39,624 nt of DNA from Acidimicrobiia bacterium (lineage in GTDB: Bacteria > Actinomycetota > Acidimicrobiia > IMCC26256 > JADLDD01), in the NCBI GenBank assembly GCA_020846855.1, contig JADLDD010000087.1, forward strand, positions 1 to 39,624. The letters are read 5' to 3'. Both the position numbers and the translations under genes were made by a program. The notes beneath the pieces were generated by a model. It was not told the origin of the DNA. It made no database searches and saw nothing but the letters and a program-made list of their open reading frames with translations. Below are positions 24,822 to 32,714 of the stretch, in pieces; positions within the stretch are counted from its first letter, which is position 1, and each line of letters starts with the position of its first letter.

Positions 24822-26596
24822 AGGCGGGCCGCGACCGCGGCCCACACCGCCTCGTGACGGGCGACGTTCGTGCGACGGTCGGTGCGGACGTGCACCATCC
24901 GCACCCCGCCGGCGTCGATCGCCCGGCTCACCTCACCGTCGAGCTCGGCGGCCCGGTTCACCGACGCGACGGGGATCCCGTACCCCGCCGCCACGTCGGC
25001 GACCCCGGCCTCCGGCGGGGTGCCGAAGAGGCGCTCGAAGTCGCGGGGATGGCCGGCCTGGGGCAGGAACGAGAAGATCGCCCCGCCGTCGTTGTCGACC
25101 ACCACGAGCACGGCGTCGACCGCGGCCCCGGCCGCGGCCAACAACCCGCCGCCGTCGTGGAGGAAGCAGAGATCGCCGAGCAGCGCCACGGTGGGGCCGG
25201 CCTCGCCGGCCGCGCCCGCGGCGACGCCGAGAGTCGTGGACACGAAGCCGTCGATGCCGTTCACGCCCCGGTTCGACAGGACCCGTACCCCCCGCCGGGG
25301 GCGGGCGAAGGACTCCAGGTCACGCACCGGCATGCTCGACGCGACGAGCAGGGTGGTCCCCCCGGGCAAGGCGTCGTGGACGTCGCGCGCCACCCTCCCG
25401 TCGAAGGGCTCGTCGTCGGCGTCGAGATGGGCGTCGATCGCCACGCGCGCGGCCCTGTCGGCGTCGGCCCACGACGCGACCCACCCTGACCGGCCGGACC
25501 GGGGCCCGAGGCGGACCGCCACCTCGTCGAGCAGCGCGGTGCCCGACCCGTCGCCGCCGGCGCCCACGTCGACCACCTCGGCCACCCGGCGGTCGGGGTC
25601 GAGCCGGCCGTGGTGCGCGCCGATCACGATCTCGGGCACCGGCCCGTCGCCGCCCGGGTCGGCCAGCCAGCGGGCCAGGGCCTTGCTCGTCGGCGGTGCG
25701 CCCAGCCGGAGCACGAGGTCGGGCCGGTGGCCGTCGCGGAACGCGGCGTGGCGGGCCAGGGCGTCGTAGGTCGAGACGACCGCCGGACCCTCCCGCAGCC
25801 CCGAGAGGGGATCGGCGAGCAGCGGCCAACCCGCGGCCTCGGCGAACCGCGCCACCGTCGCCGGAGCTTCGCCGGCTCCCCACCCGGCCACGACGACACC
25901 CCGCTCGGTTGCCGCGACCCGCTCGGCGAGCGCCTCGGCCGCGACCGGCGCGACCCCGGCGCCCGGCGCCCCGGCCCCGGCGCGGTGCCGGATCCACGGC
26001 ACGCCGTCCGGGCGCCCCGGCGCCTCCACCAGCGGCGCGCCCGTCGGCACCAGCGGCTCGGCGAGCGGGAGGTTGAGGTGGACGGGGCCCGGCGGCGGGC
26101 CGAGGGCCTCGGCGACCGAGCGCGCGCCCAGCGACCGCCAGGCCGCCGGCGCACCCGACCGGTCGGTGGGGACCTCGGCGTCGTGGAACCAGCGCGTCAC
26201 GGGCCCGAACAGGCGTACCTGGTCCACGGTCTGGCCCGCCCCGACGTCGCGGAGCTCCGGCGGCCGGTCGGCGGTGACCACCAGCAGCGGCACCCGCCCG
26301 TGGTGCGCTTCGAGCACCGCGGGGTGGAGGTTCGCGGCGGCGGTGCCCGACGTGCACAGGACCACCGCCGGCCGGCCGGTGGCGCGGCCCAGGCCGAGCG
26401 CGAAGAACGCCGCCGAACGTTCGTCGAGCACGACGTGGAGCTCGAGGCGCCCGTCGGCGGCGAGGGCCATGGCCACCGGGGTGGAGCGTGATCCCGGCGA
26501 CAGGACGGCGTGGCATACCCCGCCACGTGCCCACTCGTCGACGAGGGTGCGCCCGAGCGAGGTGTTGACGTCGCGGGGTCCGCCGCGGGTGGTCAT
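24815..26596 (-). CDS. menD: SEPHCHC synthase
   Basis: A 593-residue thiamine-diphosphate enzyme that joins isochorismate and 2-oxoglutarate, releasing CO2, to give SEPHCHC. The N-terminal Pyr domain has CHAVLSPGSRSTPVAMAL, HVVLDERSAAFFALGLGRAT with the activating Glu, VVLCTSGTAAANLHPAVLEA and LLVVTADRPPELRDVGAGQT, all MenD hallmarks. A central domain follows (about 190-360). The C-terminal PP domain has SNRGVNGIDGFVSTTLGVA, LLGDLCFLHDGGG and VVVDNDGGAIFSFLPQ, giving the cofactor Mg site. Length is normal. It is divergent from menH with only 14 nt between start codons and convergent with menF. Confidence 0.96.
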   Translation of the reverse strand: MTTRGGPRDVNTSLGRTLVDEWARGGVCHAVLSPGSRSTPVAMALAADGRLELHVVLDERSAAFFALGLGRATGRPAVVLCTSGTAAANLHPAVLEAHHGRVPLLVVTADRPPELRDVGAGQTVDQVRLFGPVTRWFHDAEVPTDRSGAPAAWRSLGARSVAEALGPPPGPVHLNLPLAEPLVPTGAPLVEAPGRPDGVPWIRHRAGAGAPGAGVAPVAAEALAERVAATERGVVVAGWGAGEAPATVARFAEAAGWPLLADPLSGLREGPAVVSTYDALARHAAFRDGHRPDLVLRLGAPPTSKALARWLADPGGDGPVPEIVIGAHHGRLDPDRRVAEVVDVGAGGDGSGTALLDEVAVRLGPRSGRSGWVASWADADRAARVAIDAHLDADDEPFDGRVARDVHDALPGGTTLLVASSMPVRDLESFARPRRGVRVLSNRGVNGIDGFVSTTLGVAAGAAGEAGPTVALLGDLCFLHDGGGLLAAAGAAVDAVLVVVDNDGGAIFSFLPQAGHPRDFERLFGTPPEAGVADVAAGYGIPVASVNRAAELDGEVSRAIDAGGVRMVHVRTDRRTNVARHEAVWAAVAARLG

Positions 26597-26610
26597 GCGA
26601 AGATCGTCGC

Positions 26611-27351
26611 GTGCGAGTGATCCTGGTGCCCGGCTTCACGCAGACGGCCGGGTCGTGGGCCGCGGTGGTGACCGCCCTCGATCACGACGCGCCGGGTTGG
26701 GAGGAGCCGCTCCACGTCGAGGCCGTCGAGGTCCCCGAGGGCCTCGACTTCGAGGCCACGGCCGGCGCGCTCGCCTCGAGCGCGGGACGCGGCCTGTGGG
26801 TCGGGTACTCGATGGGAGGGCGCCTCGCGTTGCAGGTGGCGCTCGCGCACCGTGGGGTCGTCGACGGGCTCGTGGTGGTGAGCGCCACCGCGGGCATCGC
26901 CGACCCGGCCGAGCGGGCCGCCCGGCGCCGCTCCGACGACGCCCTGGCGCGCGCCGTCGAGGAGGGCGGGGTCGACCGGTTCCTCGACGGGTGGCTCGCC
27001 CAACCCATGTTCGCGTCGGTCCCCGCCGACGCTCCGGGCCTCGCCGAGCGCCGGTCCATTGCCCCGGGGCGCCTCGCGCACCAGCTCCGCGCCCTGGGCC
27101 AGGGGGCCCAGCCCCCGCTGTGGGAGCGCCTCCACGAGCTGGCCGGCCTCGAGCTCCCGGTGGTGCTCGTGACCGGGGCCGCCGACACCAGGTACGGGGC
27201 GATCGCCGCCGAGATGGCGCGGCGCATCCCCGGCGCGCTGCGGGTGTCGGTGCCGGGGGGGCACGCCGTGCCGCTCGAGGCCCCGGCCGCCCTGGCCACC
27301 GAGGTGCGGGCCTCCGCTCACCGGCGCGTCGGCTCCGAGCGCTCGGCGTAG
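26611..27351 (+). CDS. menH: Alpha/beta hydrolase, probable SHCHC synthase
   Basis: A 246-residue alpha/beta hydrolase. It starts VILVPGFTQTAGSW, has the nucleophile elbow VGYSMGGRLAL (Ser67), a mobile cap region (about 95-165) with RRSIAPGRLAHQLRALGQG, then VTGAADTRY with the likely acid residue and VPGGHAVPLEAP with the catalytic His. The GYSMGGRLAL elbow is the form typical of MenH, which eliminates pyruvate from SEPHCHC. Its place next to menD, whose product is its substrate, supports this. GTG at 26611 begins directly with the first strand, and no ribosome site is visible. Its 3' end overlaps the convergent menC by 34 nt. Confidence 0.82.
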   Translation: MRVILVPGFTQTAGSWAAVVTALDHDAPGWEEPLHVEAVEVPEGLDFEATAGALASSAGRGLWVGYSMGGRLALQVALAHRGVVDGLVVVSATAGIADPAERAARRRSDDALARAVEEGGVDRFLDGWLAQPMFASVPADAPGLAERRSIAPGRLAHQLRALGQGAQPPLWERLHELAGLELPVVLVTGAADTRYGAIAAEMARRIPGALRVSVPGGHAVPLEAPAALATEVRASAHRRVGSERSA

Positions 27352-28205
27352 CGGTCGAGGAGATCGGGCGACGGCACGACCGGCCGCACCTCGATCGAGC
27401 CGTCGACCGGCACCAGCGGATCGGCGGTCACGTCGCCGGGGAGGGATCCGAGGGTGGCCAGGCCCGACGCGAAGGGCAGCGCGGGCAGCGCCGCGGCCAG
27501 GGCCGCCCCCGCGGCCAGTCCGACCGACGTCTCGCGCATCGAGGTCACCACGGCCGGCACACCGGCCTCCTCGGCCACCGCGAGGGCCGCCCGCACCCCG
27601 CCGAGCGGCTGGACCTTGAGCACCACGGCGTCGGCCGCCGCCAGGGCGCGCAGGCGGCGAGCGTCCATCAGACCGCGGACGGCCTCGTCGGCGGCGAGCG
27701 GCACCGCGACCCGTCGCCTCACACGGGCGAGGTCGTCGAGGCCGGCGACGGGCTGCTCGACCAGCTCCGGTTCGTAGCGCTCGATCCGGTGGATCGTCCG
27801 CACCGCGACGTCGACGTCCCACGCTCCGTTGGCGTCGAGCCGGACCGCGACCGACGTTCCGACGGCCCCCCGCACGGCGGCCACGCGGTCGACGTCGCGG
27901 GCGGGCTCGCCGCGACCGACCTTGATCTTCAGGCTGCCGAACCCCGCCGCGACGAGCTCGCCGGCCCGCGACGCCGCGGCCGACGGCCCGGAGCCGTCGT
28001 CGCCGTCGTCGTCGAGCAGCGCGTTGACGGGGACGAGCCGCCGCCGCGGTGCGGGCCACCCCTCGTACGCGGCCTCTTCCGCGGCCCGCCGGGCGGCGGC
28101 CGGGTCGCACGGGTAACCGGGGAGGGGTGACATCTCGCCCCAGCCGGCCGGGCCCTCGATCAGCACCACGCGGCGGCCGCCTATCCGCAGCCGGTGCTCG
28201 GTCAC
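27318..28205 (-). CDS. menC: o-Succinylbenzoate synthase
   Basis: A 295-residue enolase-superfamily enzyme that dehydrates SHCHC to o-succinylbenzoate. Catalytic residues are complete: the KxK motif in SLKIKVGRG (Lys93, Lys95), metal ligands Asp124 (RLDANGAWD), Glu150 (VEQPV) and Asp173 (AADEAV), and Lys197 (LKVQPLGG). The N-terminal capping domain is shortened by about 20 residues relative to common homologues but still has GWGEMSPLPGY. GTG at 28205 overlaps the menA stop (GTGA), so menA-menC is an operon. Sequence alone could also fit a dipeptide epimerase; the men context decides it. Confidence 0.92.
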   Translation of the reverse strand: MTEHRLRIGGRRVVLIEGPAGWGEMSPLPGYPCDPAAARRAAEEAAYEGWPAPRRRLVPVNALLDDDGDDGSGPSAAASRAGELVAAGFGSLKIKVGRGEPARDVDRVAAVRGAVGTSVAVRLDANGAWDVDVAVRTIHRIERYEPELVEQPVAGLDDLARVRRRVAVPLAADEAVRGLMDARRLRALAAADAVVLKVQPLGGVRAALAVAEEAGVPAVVTSMRETSVGLAAGAALAAALPALPFASGLATLGSLPGDVTADPLVPVDGSIEVRPVVPSPDLLDRYAERSEPTRR

Positions 28206-29134
28206 GACAACCAGAGCCCGAGCGCCAGGAGCACGGCCACCGCGACCTCGACCAGGGAGGTCGCGCCGAGCGCGGCCACGAGTTCCGCGGTCCCGCCGCC
28301 GCGCGCCACGAGCACCGCCGGGCGCACGGCCAGAGGGGCCGCCGCCAGACCCAGGAACGCCCACGGGCCGGCGGCGACGGCCGCGAGGCCCACAGCCACG
28401 AAACCGCCGGCCAGGACCGCGACGAACAGGCGGCGCGACGGCCGGTCGCCGAGCCGCACGGCCAGGGTCCGCTTGCCCACCGCAGCGTCGGTCTCCACGT
28501 CGCGGATGTTGTTGACCAGGAGGAGCGCGCACGCGGGCAGGCCCACGGCCAGCGATCCCCACCACGCGGTGGCCGGGATGTGCCGGTGCTGCACGTAGGC
28601 CGACCCCACCGTCGCCACGAAGCCGAAGAACACGAGCACGACCACCTCGCCGAGACCGGAGTAGCCGTAGGGCTTCGGGCCGCCGGTGTAGAGGACGGCG
28701 GCCAGGACCGCGGCGACACCGACGGCGAGGAGGCGCAGGTCGACGGCCAGCGCCAGCGCGGCTCCGAACGCGCCGGCGACCCCGAAGGCCAGGGCCGCGG
28801 CCGCCTTGACCCGCGCCGGCGCCGCCCGCCCGGACGCCGTGAGCCGCATCGGGCCCCGGCGCTCGGTGTCGGTGCCGCGGACGCCGTCGGAGTAGTCGTT
28901 GGCGTAGTTCACGCCGACCTGTAGCGAGAGGGCCACCACCAGGGCGGCGCCGGCCCGCCACGCGACCACCGGCCCGACCGTCGACGCGGCGGCCGTCCCC
29001 ACGACCACGGGCGCCACGGCGGCCCCCAGCGTGCGGGGCCGCGCCCCGGCGATCCATTCGGCGGCGGTGGTCAATCGAGGTGCTCCCGGGGCCCGGCTCT
29101 CCACGGATCGGCTGCCTGTGACGACCGGCCCCAT
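28202..29134 (-). CDS. menA: 1,4-Dihydroxy-2-naphthoate polyprenyltransferase
   Basis: A 310-residue UbiA-superfamily membrane prenyltransferase that attaches the isoprenoid tail to DHNA. Both Asp-rich sites are present: NYANDYSDGVRGTDTERRGP (first NDxxDxxxGxD site) and LLVNNIRDVETDAAVGKRTL (second). WIAGARPRTLGAAVAPVVVG is the typical MenA beginning. About nine helices are predicted. The ATG at 29134 is the first start, but it lies only 4 nt after the minus-strand -10-like box in the shared dyad. GTG at 29104 is therefore a plausible alternative that keeps all motifs. It is divergent from menE and coupled to menC downstream. Confidence 0.93.
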   Translation of the reverse strand: MGPVVTGSRSVESRAPGAPRLTTAAEWIAGARPRTLGAAVAPVVVGTAAASTVGPVVAWRAGAALVVALSLQVGVNYANDYSDGVRGTDTERRGPMRLTASGRAAPARVKAAAALAFGVAGAFGAALALAVDLRLLAVGVAAVLAAVLYTGGPKPYGYSGLGEVVVLVFFGFVATVGSAYVQHRHIPATAWWGSLAVGLPACALLLVNNIRDVETDAAVGKRTLAVRLGDRPSRRLFVAVLAGGFVAVGLAAVAAGPWAFLGLAAAPLAVRPAVLVARGGGTAELVAALGATSLVEVAVAVLLALGLWLS

Positions 29135-29163
29135 CCGACCATAGGATCGATCACTCCTATGGT
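29135..29163. promoter_or_regulatory. menA/menE divergent promoter with 9-bp dyad
   Basis: Arms ACCATAGGA (29138-29146) and TCCTATGGT (29155-29163) form a perfect 9-bp inverted repeat around an 8-nt centre. On the plus strand CCGACC (29135-29140) and TATGGT (29158-29163) are spaced 17 nt apart, matching the -35 and -10 positions before merR. TATGGT also reads on the minus strand, towards menA. CGATCACTCCTA (29148-29159) is identical to the element at 22011-22022. This fits a regulator site covering both promoters. Confidence 0.68.
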
Positions 29164-29177
29164 TACGCTACCGGACG

Positions 29178-30380
29178 ATGCCCGTGAGCGACGAGTCCCG
29201 CCTGGTCGCCGTCGTCCTCGCCGGGCCCGCGGCGCTCGACGCGATCCGCGCCGCGTGGTCGGCCGGGGAGGCGGTCGCCGTCGTCGACCCCGCGGCCCCG
29301 GCGGCCACCGTCGCCGCCCGGCTGGAAGCCCTCCGCCCGGAGTTCGTCGTGGACCACGACGGGCGGACGCGCCGCGCCGATGCCCTGCCCGTACCGGCCG
29401 GGACGGCGGCCGTCGTGGCCACGTCGGGCACCACCGCCGAACCGAAGCTGGTGGTCCACACGCACGCGTCGCTGGAGGCGTCGGCCCGGGCCGTGAGCTC
29501 GGTCCTGGCCGCCGGCCCCGACGACGTCTGGTTGGCCTGCGTACCCCTGTCGTCGATCGCCGGGCTCGCGATCGTGGCCCGCGCCGAGGTGGGCGGCCAG
29601 GACGTGGTGGCGCTCCGCCGCTTCGAGACCGGGGCGGTCGCCGCCGCCGCCGGCAGCGCGTCCCGACGACCGGCGACGCTCGTGTCGCTGGTGCCCACGA
29701 TGCTGCGGCGGCTCCTCTCCGATGCCCCCGACGCGCCGGCGCGGTTCCGCCGGATCCTCCTGGGCGGCGGTCCCGTCCCCGACGGGCTCCTCGCCGAGGG
29801 GCGGGCCGCCGGGGCCGCCGTCACCACCACGTACGGCCAGACCGAGACCGGCGGTGGGTGCGTGCACGACGGCCGGCCGCTTCCCGGGGTCGAGGTCCGC
29901 GTCGACGGACCGCCCGGAGCGACCGGCGAGATCCTCGTTCGGGGGGCGGTGGTCACACCCGGCTTCCTGCGCGACCCCGAGGCCACCCGGAGCCGGCTCT
30001 CGCCCGGCGGGTGGTGGCACACCCGCGACGCCGGGCAGCTCGACGCCGACGGGCGCCTGACCGTGGTCGACCGCCTCGACGACCTGGTGATCACGGGAGG
30101 CGTCAACGTGAGCCCGACCGCGGTCGAGGCGGCGCTGGCCACCCATCCGGACGTCGCCGACGTGATGGTCACCGGGCGACCCGACCCCGAGTGGGGCGAG
30201 CGGGTGGTGGCCTACGTCGTGCCGCGCGATCCGTCGAACGAGCCGACGCTGGCGGCGTTGCGGGAGCACGGGCGGGCGGCCGGCCTGGGCGCCGCCGAGC
30301 TCCCGCGAGAGGTGGTGGTGGTCCGGTCCGTCCCCCGCACTCCGAACGGCAAGCCGATCCGCCGCCTCACCGGCGGATAG
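29178..30380 (+). CDS. menE: o-Succinylbenzoate-CoA ligase
   Basis: A 400-residue AMP-forming acyl-CoA synthetase that activates o-succinylbenzoate with ATP and CoA. It carries the P-loop-like VVATSGTTAEPKLVVHTH, the TTYGQTETGGGCVHDG nucleotide-binding motif, GWWHTRDAGQLDADGRLTVV, the hinge DRLDDLVITGGVNVSPTAVE, and the C-terminal catalytic Lys in PRTPNGKPIRR. It is shorter at the N-terminus than general acyl-CoA ligases, as is usual for actinobacterial MenE. ATG at 29178 is used, with no clear ribosome site and a leader of only about 8 nt. It is transcribed away from menA from the shared dyad promoter. Confidence 0.93.
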   Translation: MPVSDESRLVAVVLAGPAALDAIRAAWSAGEAVAVVDPAAPAATVAARLEALRPEFVVDHDGRTRRADALPVPAGTAAVVATSGTTAEPKLVVHTHASLEASARAVSSVLAAGPDDVWLACVPLSSIAGLAIVARAEVGGQDVVALRRFETGAVAAAAGSASRRPATLVSLVPTMLRRLLSDAPDAPARFRRILLGGGPVPDGLLAEGRAAGAAVTTTYGQTETGGGCVHDGRPLPGVEVRVDGPPGATGEILVRGAVVTPGFLRDPEATRSRLSPGGWWHTRDAGQLDADGRLTVVDRLDDLVITGGVNVSPTAVEAALATHPDVADVMVTGRPDPEWGERVVAYVVPRDPSNEPTLAALREHGRAAGLGAAELPREVVVVRSVPRTPNGKPIRRLTGG

Positions 30381-30400
30381 CCGGGGCGGGGCTCGCCGGT

Positions 30401-30441
30401 CGGCTCAGGCGACCGGGTTCAGGCGTACGGCTCAGGCGGTA
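30401..30441 (+). repeat. Three short degenerate direct repeats
   Basis: Three units of 13-14 nt (30401-30414, 30415-30427, 30428-30441) share a TCAGGCG core, with flanks of the form CGG/GGG and a purine-rich end. They lie after menE. On the minus strand each core gives CGCCTGA, one of which supplies the stop codon of a possible 31-aa frame. The meaning is unclear. Confidence 0.45.
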
Positions 30442-30527
30442 CGGAGGCCGGAGGGGACCCGCACCGAGCGGGACGTCATCATCCGGCGCACCCGGTACCG
30501 CAGCAGGCGCATCTTCTTCCGGCTCAT
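30432..30527 (-). CDS. Possible 31-aa highly basic peptide
   Basis: A short open frame beginning MSRKKMRLLRYRVRRMM and ending SGLRTA, with 10 Arg/Lys in its first 15 residues. AGGGG lies 3 nt before the ATG, which is closer than ideal. It resembles in style, but does not match, the tiny basic ribosomal proteins of bacteria. It sits downstream of the lactonase gene beyond a strong hairpin. Coding status is unproven; a chance frame in GC-rich DNA is quite possible. Confidence 0.28.
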   Translation of the reverse strand: MSRKKMRLLRYRVRRMMTSRSVRVPSGLRTA

Positions 30528-30547
30528 GGACCCCTGATCGGCACGTC

Positions 30548-30576
30548 GGCGCCGAACCTTGAGCCCTTTCGGCGCC
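30548..30576. terminator. Hairpin terminator after the lactonase gene
   Basis: GGCGCCGAA (30548-30556) and TTCGGCGCC (30568-30576) are a perfect 9-bp inverted repeat with an 11-nt loop, 17 nt beyond the stop of the phosphotriesterase-like gene. There is no T-run, as is common in high-GC actinomycetes. Confidence 0.6.
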
Positions 30577-30593
30577 TGTCCGCTCGGTACCGC

Positions 30594-31565
30594 TCAGTAC
30601 GGCCCGCCGTTCTCCAGGATGCGCCTCGGGTTCTCGACGAGCATCGCCCGGATCTGCTCCTCGGTCACGCCGCGGTCGCGCAGGGCCGGGAGGACTTCGT
30701 GGTGGATGTGCAGGTAGTGCCAGTTCGGCATCACGACGGGCAGGAGGTCGTGGGGCAGCCAGTCGATGAAGCACGAGGCGTCGTGGGAGAGCACCATCCG
30801 GTCCGCGTGGCCCCGCTCGCACATGGTGGCGACGATCCCGGCCCGGTCCTCGAAGGGGACGAGGTCGATGCCGAACCGGTCCATGCCGAGGTACGAGCCG
30901 TTGGCGATCAGCTCCTCGAGGTACGCGACGTCGGTGGTGTCGCCCGAGTGCCCGATCACGACCCGCGACAGGTCGACGCCCTCCTCGGTGAAGATCGCCT
31001 GCTGCTCGAGGCCCCGCCGGGTCCCGGCGTGGGTGTGCGTCGAGATCGGCGCCCCGGTCTCCCGGTGGGCCCGGGCCACGGCCCTCAGCACCCGCTCCAC
31101 CCCCGGCGTGACCCCCGGCTCGTCGGTGGCGCACTTGAGGATCCCGGCCTTCACCCCGGTGCCGGCGATCCCCTCCCGGATGTCGGTCACGAACATCCCC
31201 ACCAACGGGTCGTCGCCGCCGAGGACGGTCCCGGGACCGCGGTAGTGGAAGTACATCGGGAGGTCGTTGTAGGTGTAGAGACCGGTCGCCACCACGATGT
31301 TCACGGGCACCTCGGCGGCGATCCGCTCGATCCGGGGGAGGTAGCGGCCGAGGCCGACGACGGTCAGGTCGACGATCGTCGACACCCCGACCCCGGCGAG
31401 GGCCCGGAGGCGCTCCACGGCGTCGGCGACGCGCTCTTCCTCGTCCCAACCCGTGGCGTAGTTGTCCATCAGCTCGCGGCTGAGCACGAAGACGTGCTCG
31501 TGCATGAGCGTCACGCCGAGGTCGCCCACCTCGACCGGGCCGCGGACGGTCTGGACCTGGGCCAT
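30594..31565 (-). CDS. Phosphotriesterase-family hydrolase (lactonase-like)
   Basis: A 323-residue amidohydrolase-superfamily TIM barrel of the phosphotriesterase family, with a two-metal site. All ligands are in place: His22 and His24 (LMHEHV), the Lys to be carboxylated at 144 (GILKCATDE), His177/His179 (STHTHAG), His206 (IGHSGDT) and Asp262 (LSHDAS). Most bacterial members hydrolyse lactones or esters rather than phosphotriesters, and the general sequence fits a PLL-type or resiniferatoxin-binding-like homologue. The ATG at 31565 follows GAGGGGGAGCG. It lies 55 nt downstream of the D-threonine-aldolase-like gene on the same strand, so they may share a transcript. Confidence 0.88.
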   Translation of the reverse strand: MAQVQTVRGPVEVGDLGVTLMHEHVFVLSRELMDNYATGWDEEERVADAVERLRALAGVGVSTIVDLTVVGLGRYLPRIERIAAEVPVNIVVATGLYTYNDLPMYFHYRGPGTVLGGDDPLVGMFVTDIREGIAGTGVKAGILKCATDEPGVTPGVERVLRAVARAHRETGAPISTHTHAGTRRGLEQQAIFTEEGVDLSRVVIGHSGDTTDVAYLEELIANGSYLGMDRFGIDLVPFEDRAGIVATMCERGHADRMVLSHDASCFIDWLPHDLLPVVMPNWHYLHIHHEVLPALRDRGVTEEQIRAMLVENPRRILENGGPY

Positions 31566-31620
31566 CGCTCCCCCTCGCTGACGGCGTCGGCGGCAGCCTA
31601 CGGCCGCGCGCCCGGCCCGG

Positions 31621-32658
31621 TCACCAGCCCCTCAGGTCGACGGGCCACGACTCCAGGATCCGGCCGTCGGGGTCGGCGACGTGCATCACCTCGTGGTACG
31701 CCACGGTGGGATCGACGTGCGCCGGCACGACCCGGACCCGGTCGCCCACCGCCGGCCGGGTCCCGTCGCCGGGGATCAGGGTCACGTGCTCGTCGGAGCA
31801 GAAGAACACCTCGTAGCCGTCGACCGACGGGTTGCCGTGGTCCATGCCCAGGGCCTTGAGCCCGCAGTCGGCCACCGCCCACCCCTTCGGCGACACCGAC
31901 ACGATCGTGGCCTCGACGCCCAGCGCGATCCGGAACGGCAGGTCCAGCGCGGCGTAGGCAGTGTCCATCAACGCGTACGAGCCGGCCTGGACCTCGGTAC
32001 ACCAGACGTTGACGTCGAAGGTGCCGGTCCCCCCGGCCGAGACGGCCTCGCCGCCGACCTCGGCGTGGGCGGCGGCGAGCAGGGCCATGGCGACCTCGGT
32101 CTGGCTGGTCCGGGCCGCCCGGTCGGGGTTCCCCACCACGTGGCCCTCGTAGCCCATCACACCTCTCACCTCGAGACCACGAGCCCGGGCCCGTTCCGCC
32201 AGGCCGCCGGCGTCTCCGGGCGGGCAGCCGCAGCGGGGCATCCCCACGTCGACGTCGACGAGCACCTCCCGGAGGCCCGAGGCAGCCACCGCGTCGACCG
32301 TGGCCTCGCTGTCGACCGCCACCGTCACCCGGGCCGATCCGGCCGCGACGAGGGCCGCCAGGCCGGCGAGGCGCGCGGGGTCCACGGTCTCGTTGGCGAG
32401 GAGGAGGTCGTCGCCGAGGCCGGCCCGGGCCAGGCCGATCACCTCCCTGGTCGTGGCGGCGGTGAGAGCCCGGTGCCCACGGGCGACCTGCTCGCGGGCT
32501 AGCGCCGTGCACTTGTGGGCCTTGACGTGCGGCCGGCACCTACCGCCGGGGAGGGCGCCGGCCATGGTGTCGAGGTTGTGGGCCAGCGCGGCGGCGTCGA
32601 CGACCAGCGCCGGGGTGGGGAGGGAGGCGACCTCGGACACGGCCATCGCCCGCAGCAT
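31621..32658 (-). CDS. D-threonine aldolase/D-serine dehydratase-like PLP enzyme
   Basis: A 345-residue fold-type III PLP enzyme (alanine-racemase N-terminal barrel plus D-serine dehydratase-like C-terminal domain). It begins SLPTPALVVDAAALAHNLD. The PLP Lys is in CRPHVKAHKC (Lys46). The C-terminal metal site is AHVDPTVAYHEVMHV, with His314 and Asp316. Known D-serine dehydratases have His-x-Cys here and D-threonine aldolases have His-x-Asp, so an aldolase-type lyase is favoured. ATG at 32646 (MAVSEVAS) is an alternative start. It is divergent from the amidase gene with 56 nt between starts. Confidence 0.85.
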   Translation of the reverse strand: MLRAMAVSEVASLPTPALVVDAAALAHNLDTMAGALPGGRCRPHVKAHKCTALAREQVARGHRALTAATTREVIGLARAGLGDDLLLANETVDPARLAGLAALVAAGSARVTVAVDSEATVDAVAASGLREVLVDVDVGMPRCGCPPGDAGGLAERARARGLEVRGVMGYEGHVVGNPDRAARTSQTEVAMALLAAAHAEVGGEAVSAGGTGTFDVNVWCTEVQAGSYALMDTAYAALDLPFRIALGVEATIVSVSPKGWAVADCGLKALGMDHGNPSVDGYEVFFCSDEHVTLIPGDGTRPAVGDRVRVVPAHVDPTVAYHEVMHVADPDGRILESWPVDLRGW

Positions 32659-32676
32659 GCCAGGCCGGTGGGTCTC

Positions 32677-32706
32677 TCGACGCTCCGCCGGCCCAGGGCC
32701 TAGCGT
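32677..32706 (+). promoter_or_regulatory. Amidase promoter (leaderless type)
   Basis: TCGACG (32677-32682), an 18-nt spacer and TAGCGT (32701-32706) end 8 nt before the ATG at 32715. The -35 matches TTGACG at five of six positions and the -10 is TANNNT. The transcript should start at or very near the ATG. Confidence 0.5.
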
Positions 32707-32714
32707 CCCCGGTC

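Noticed and set aside
26565-26570. TTGACG as a -35 box for menH
   Set aside because: It encodes part of the menD N-terminus and has no -10 box at 16-19 nt spacing.
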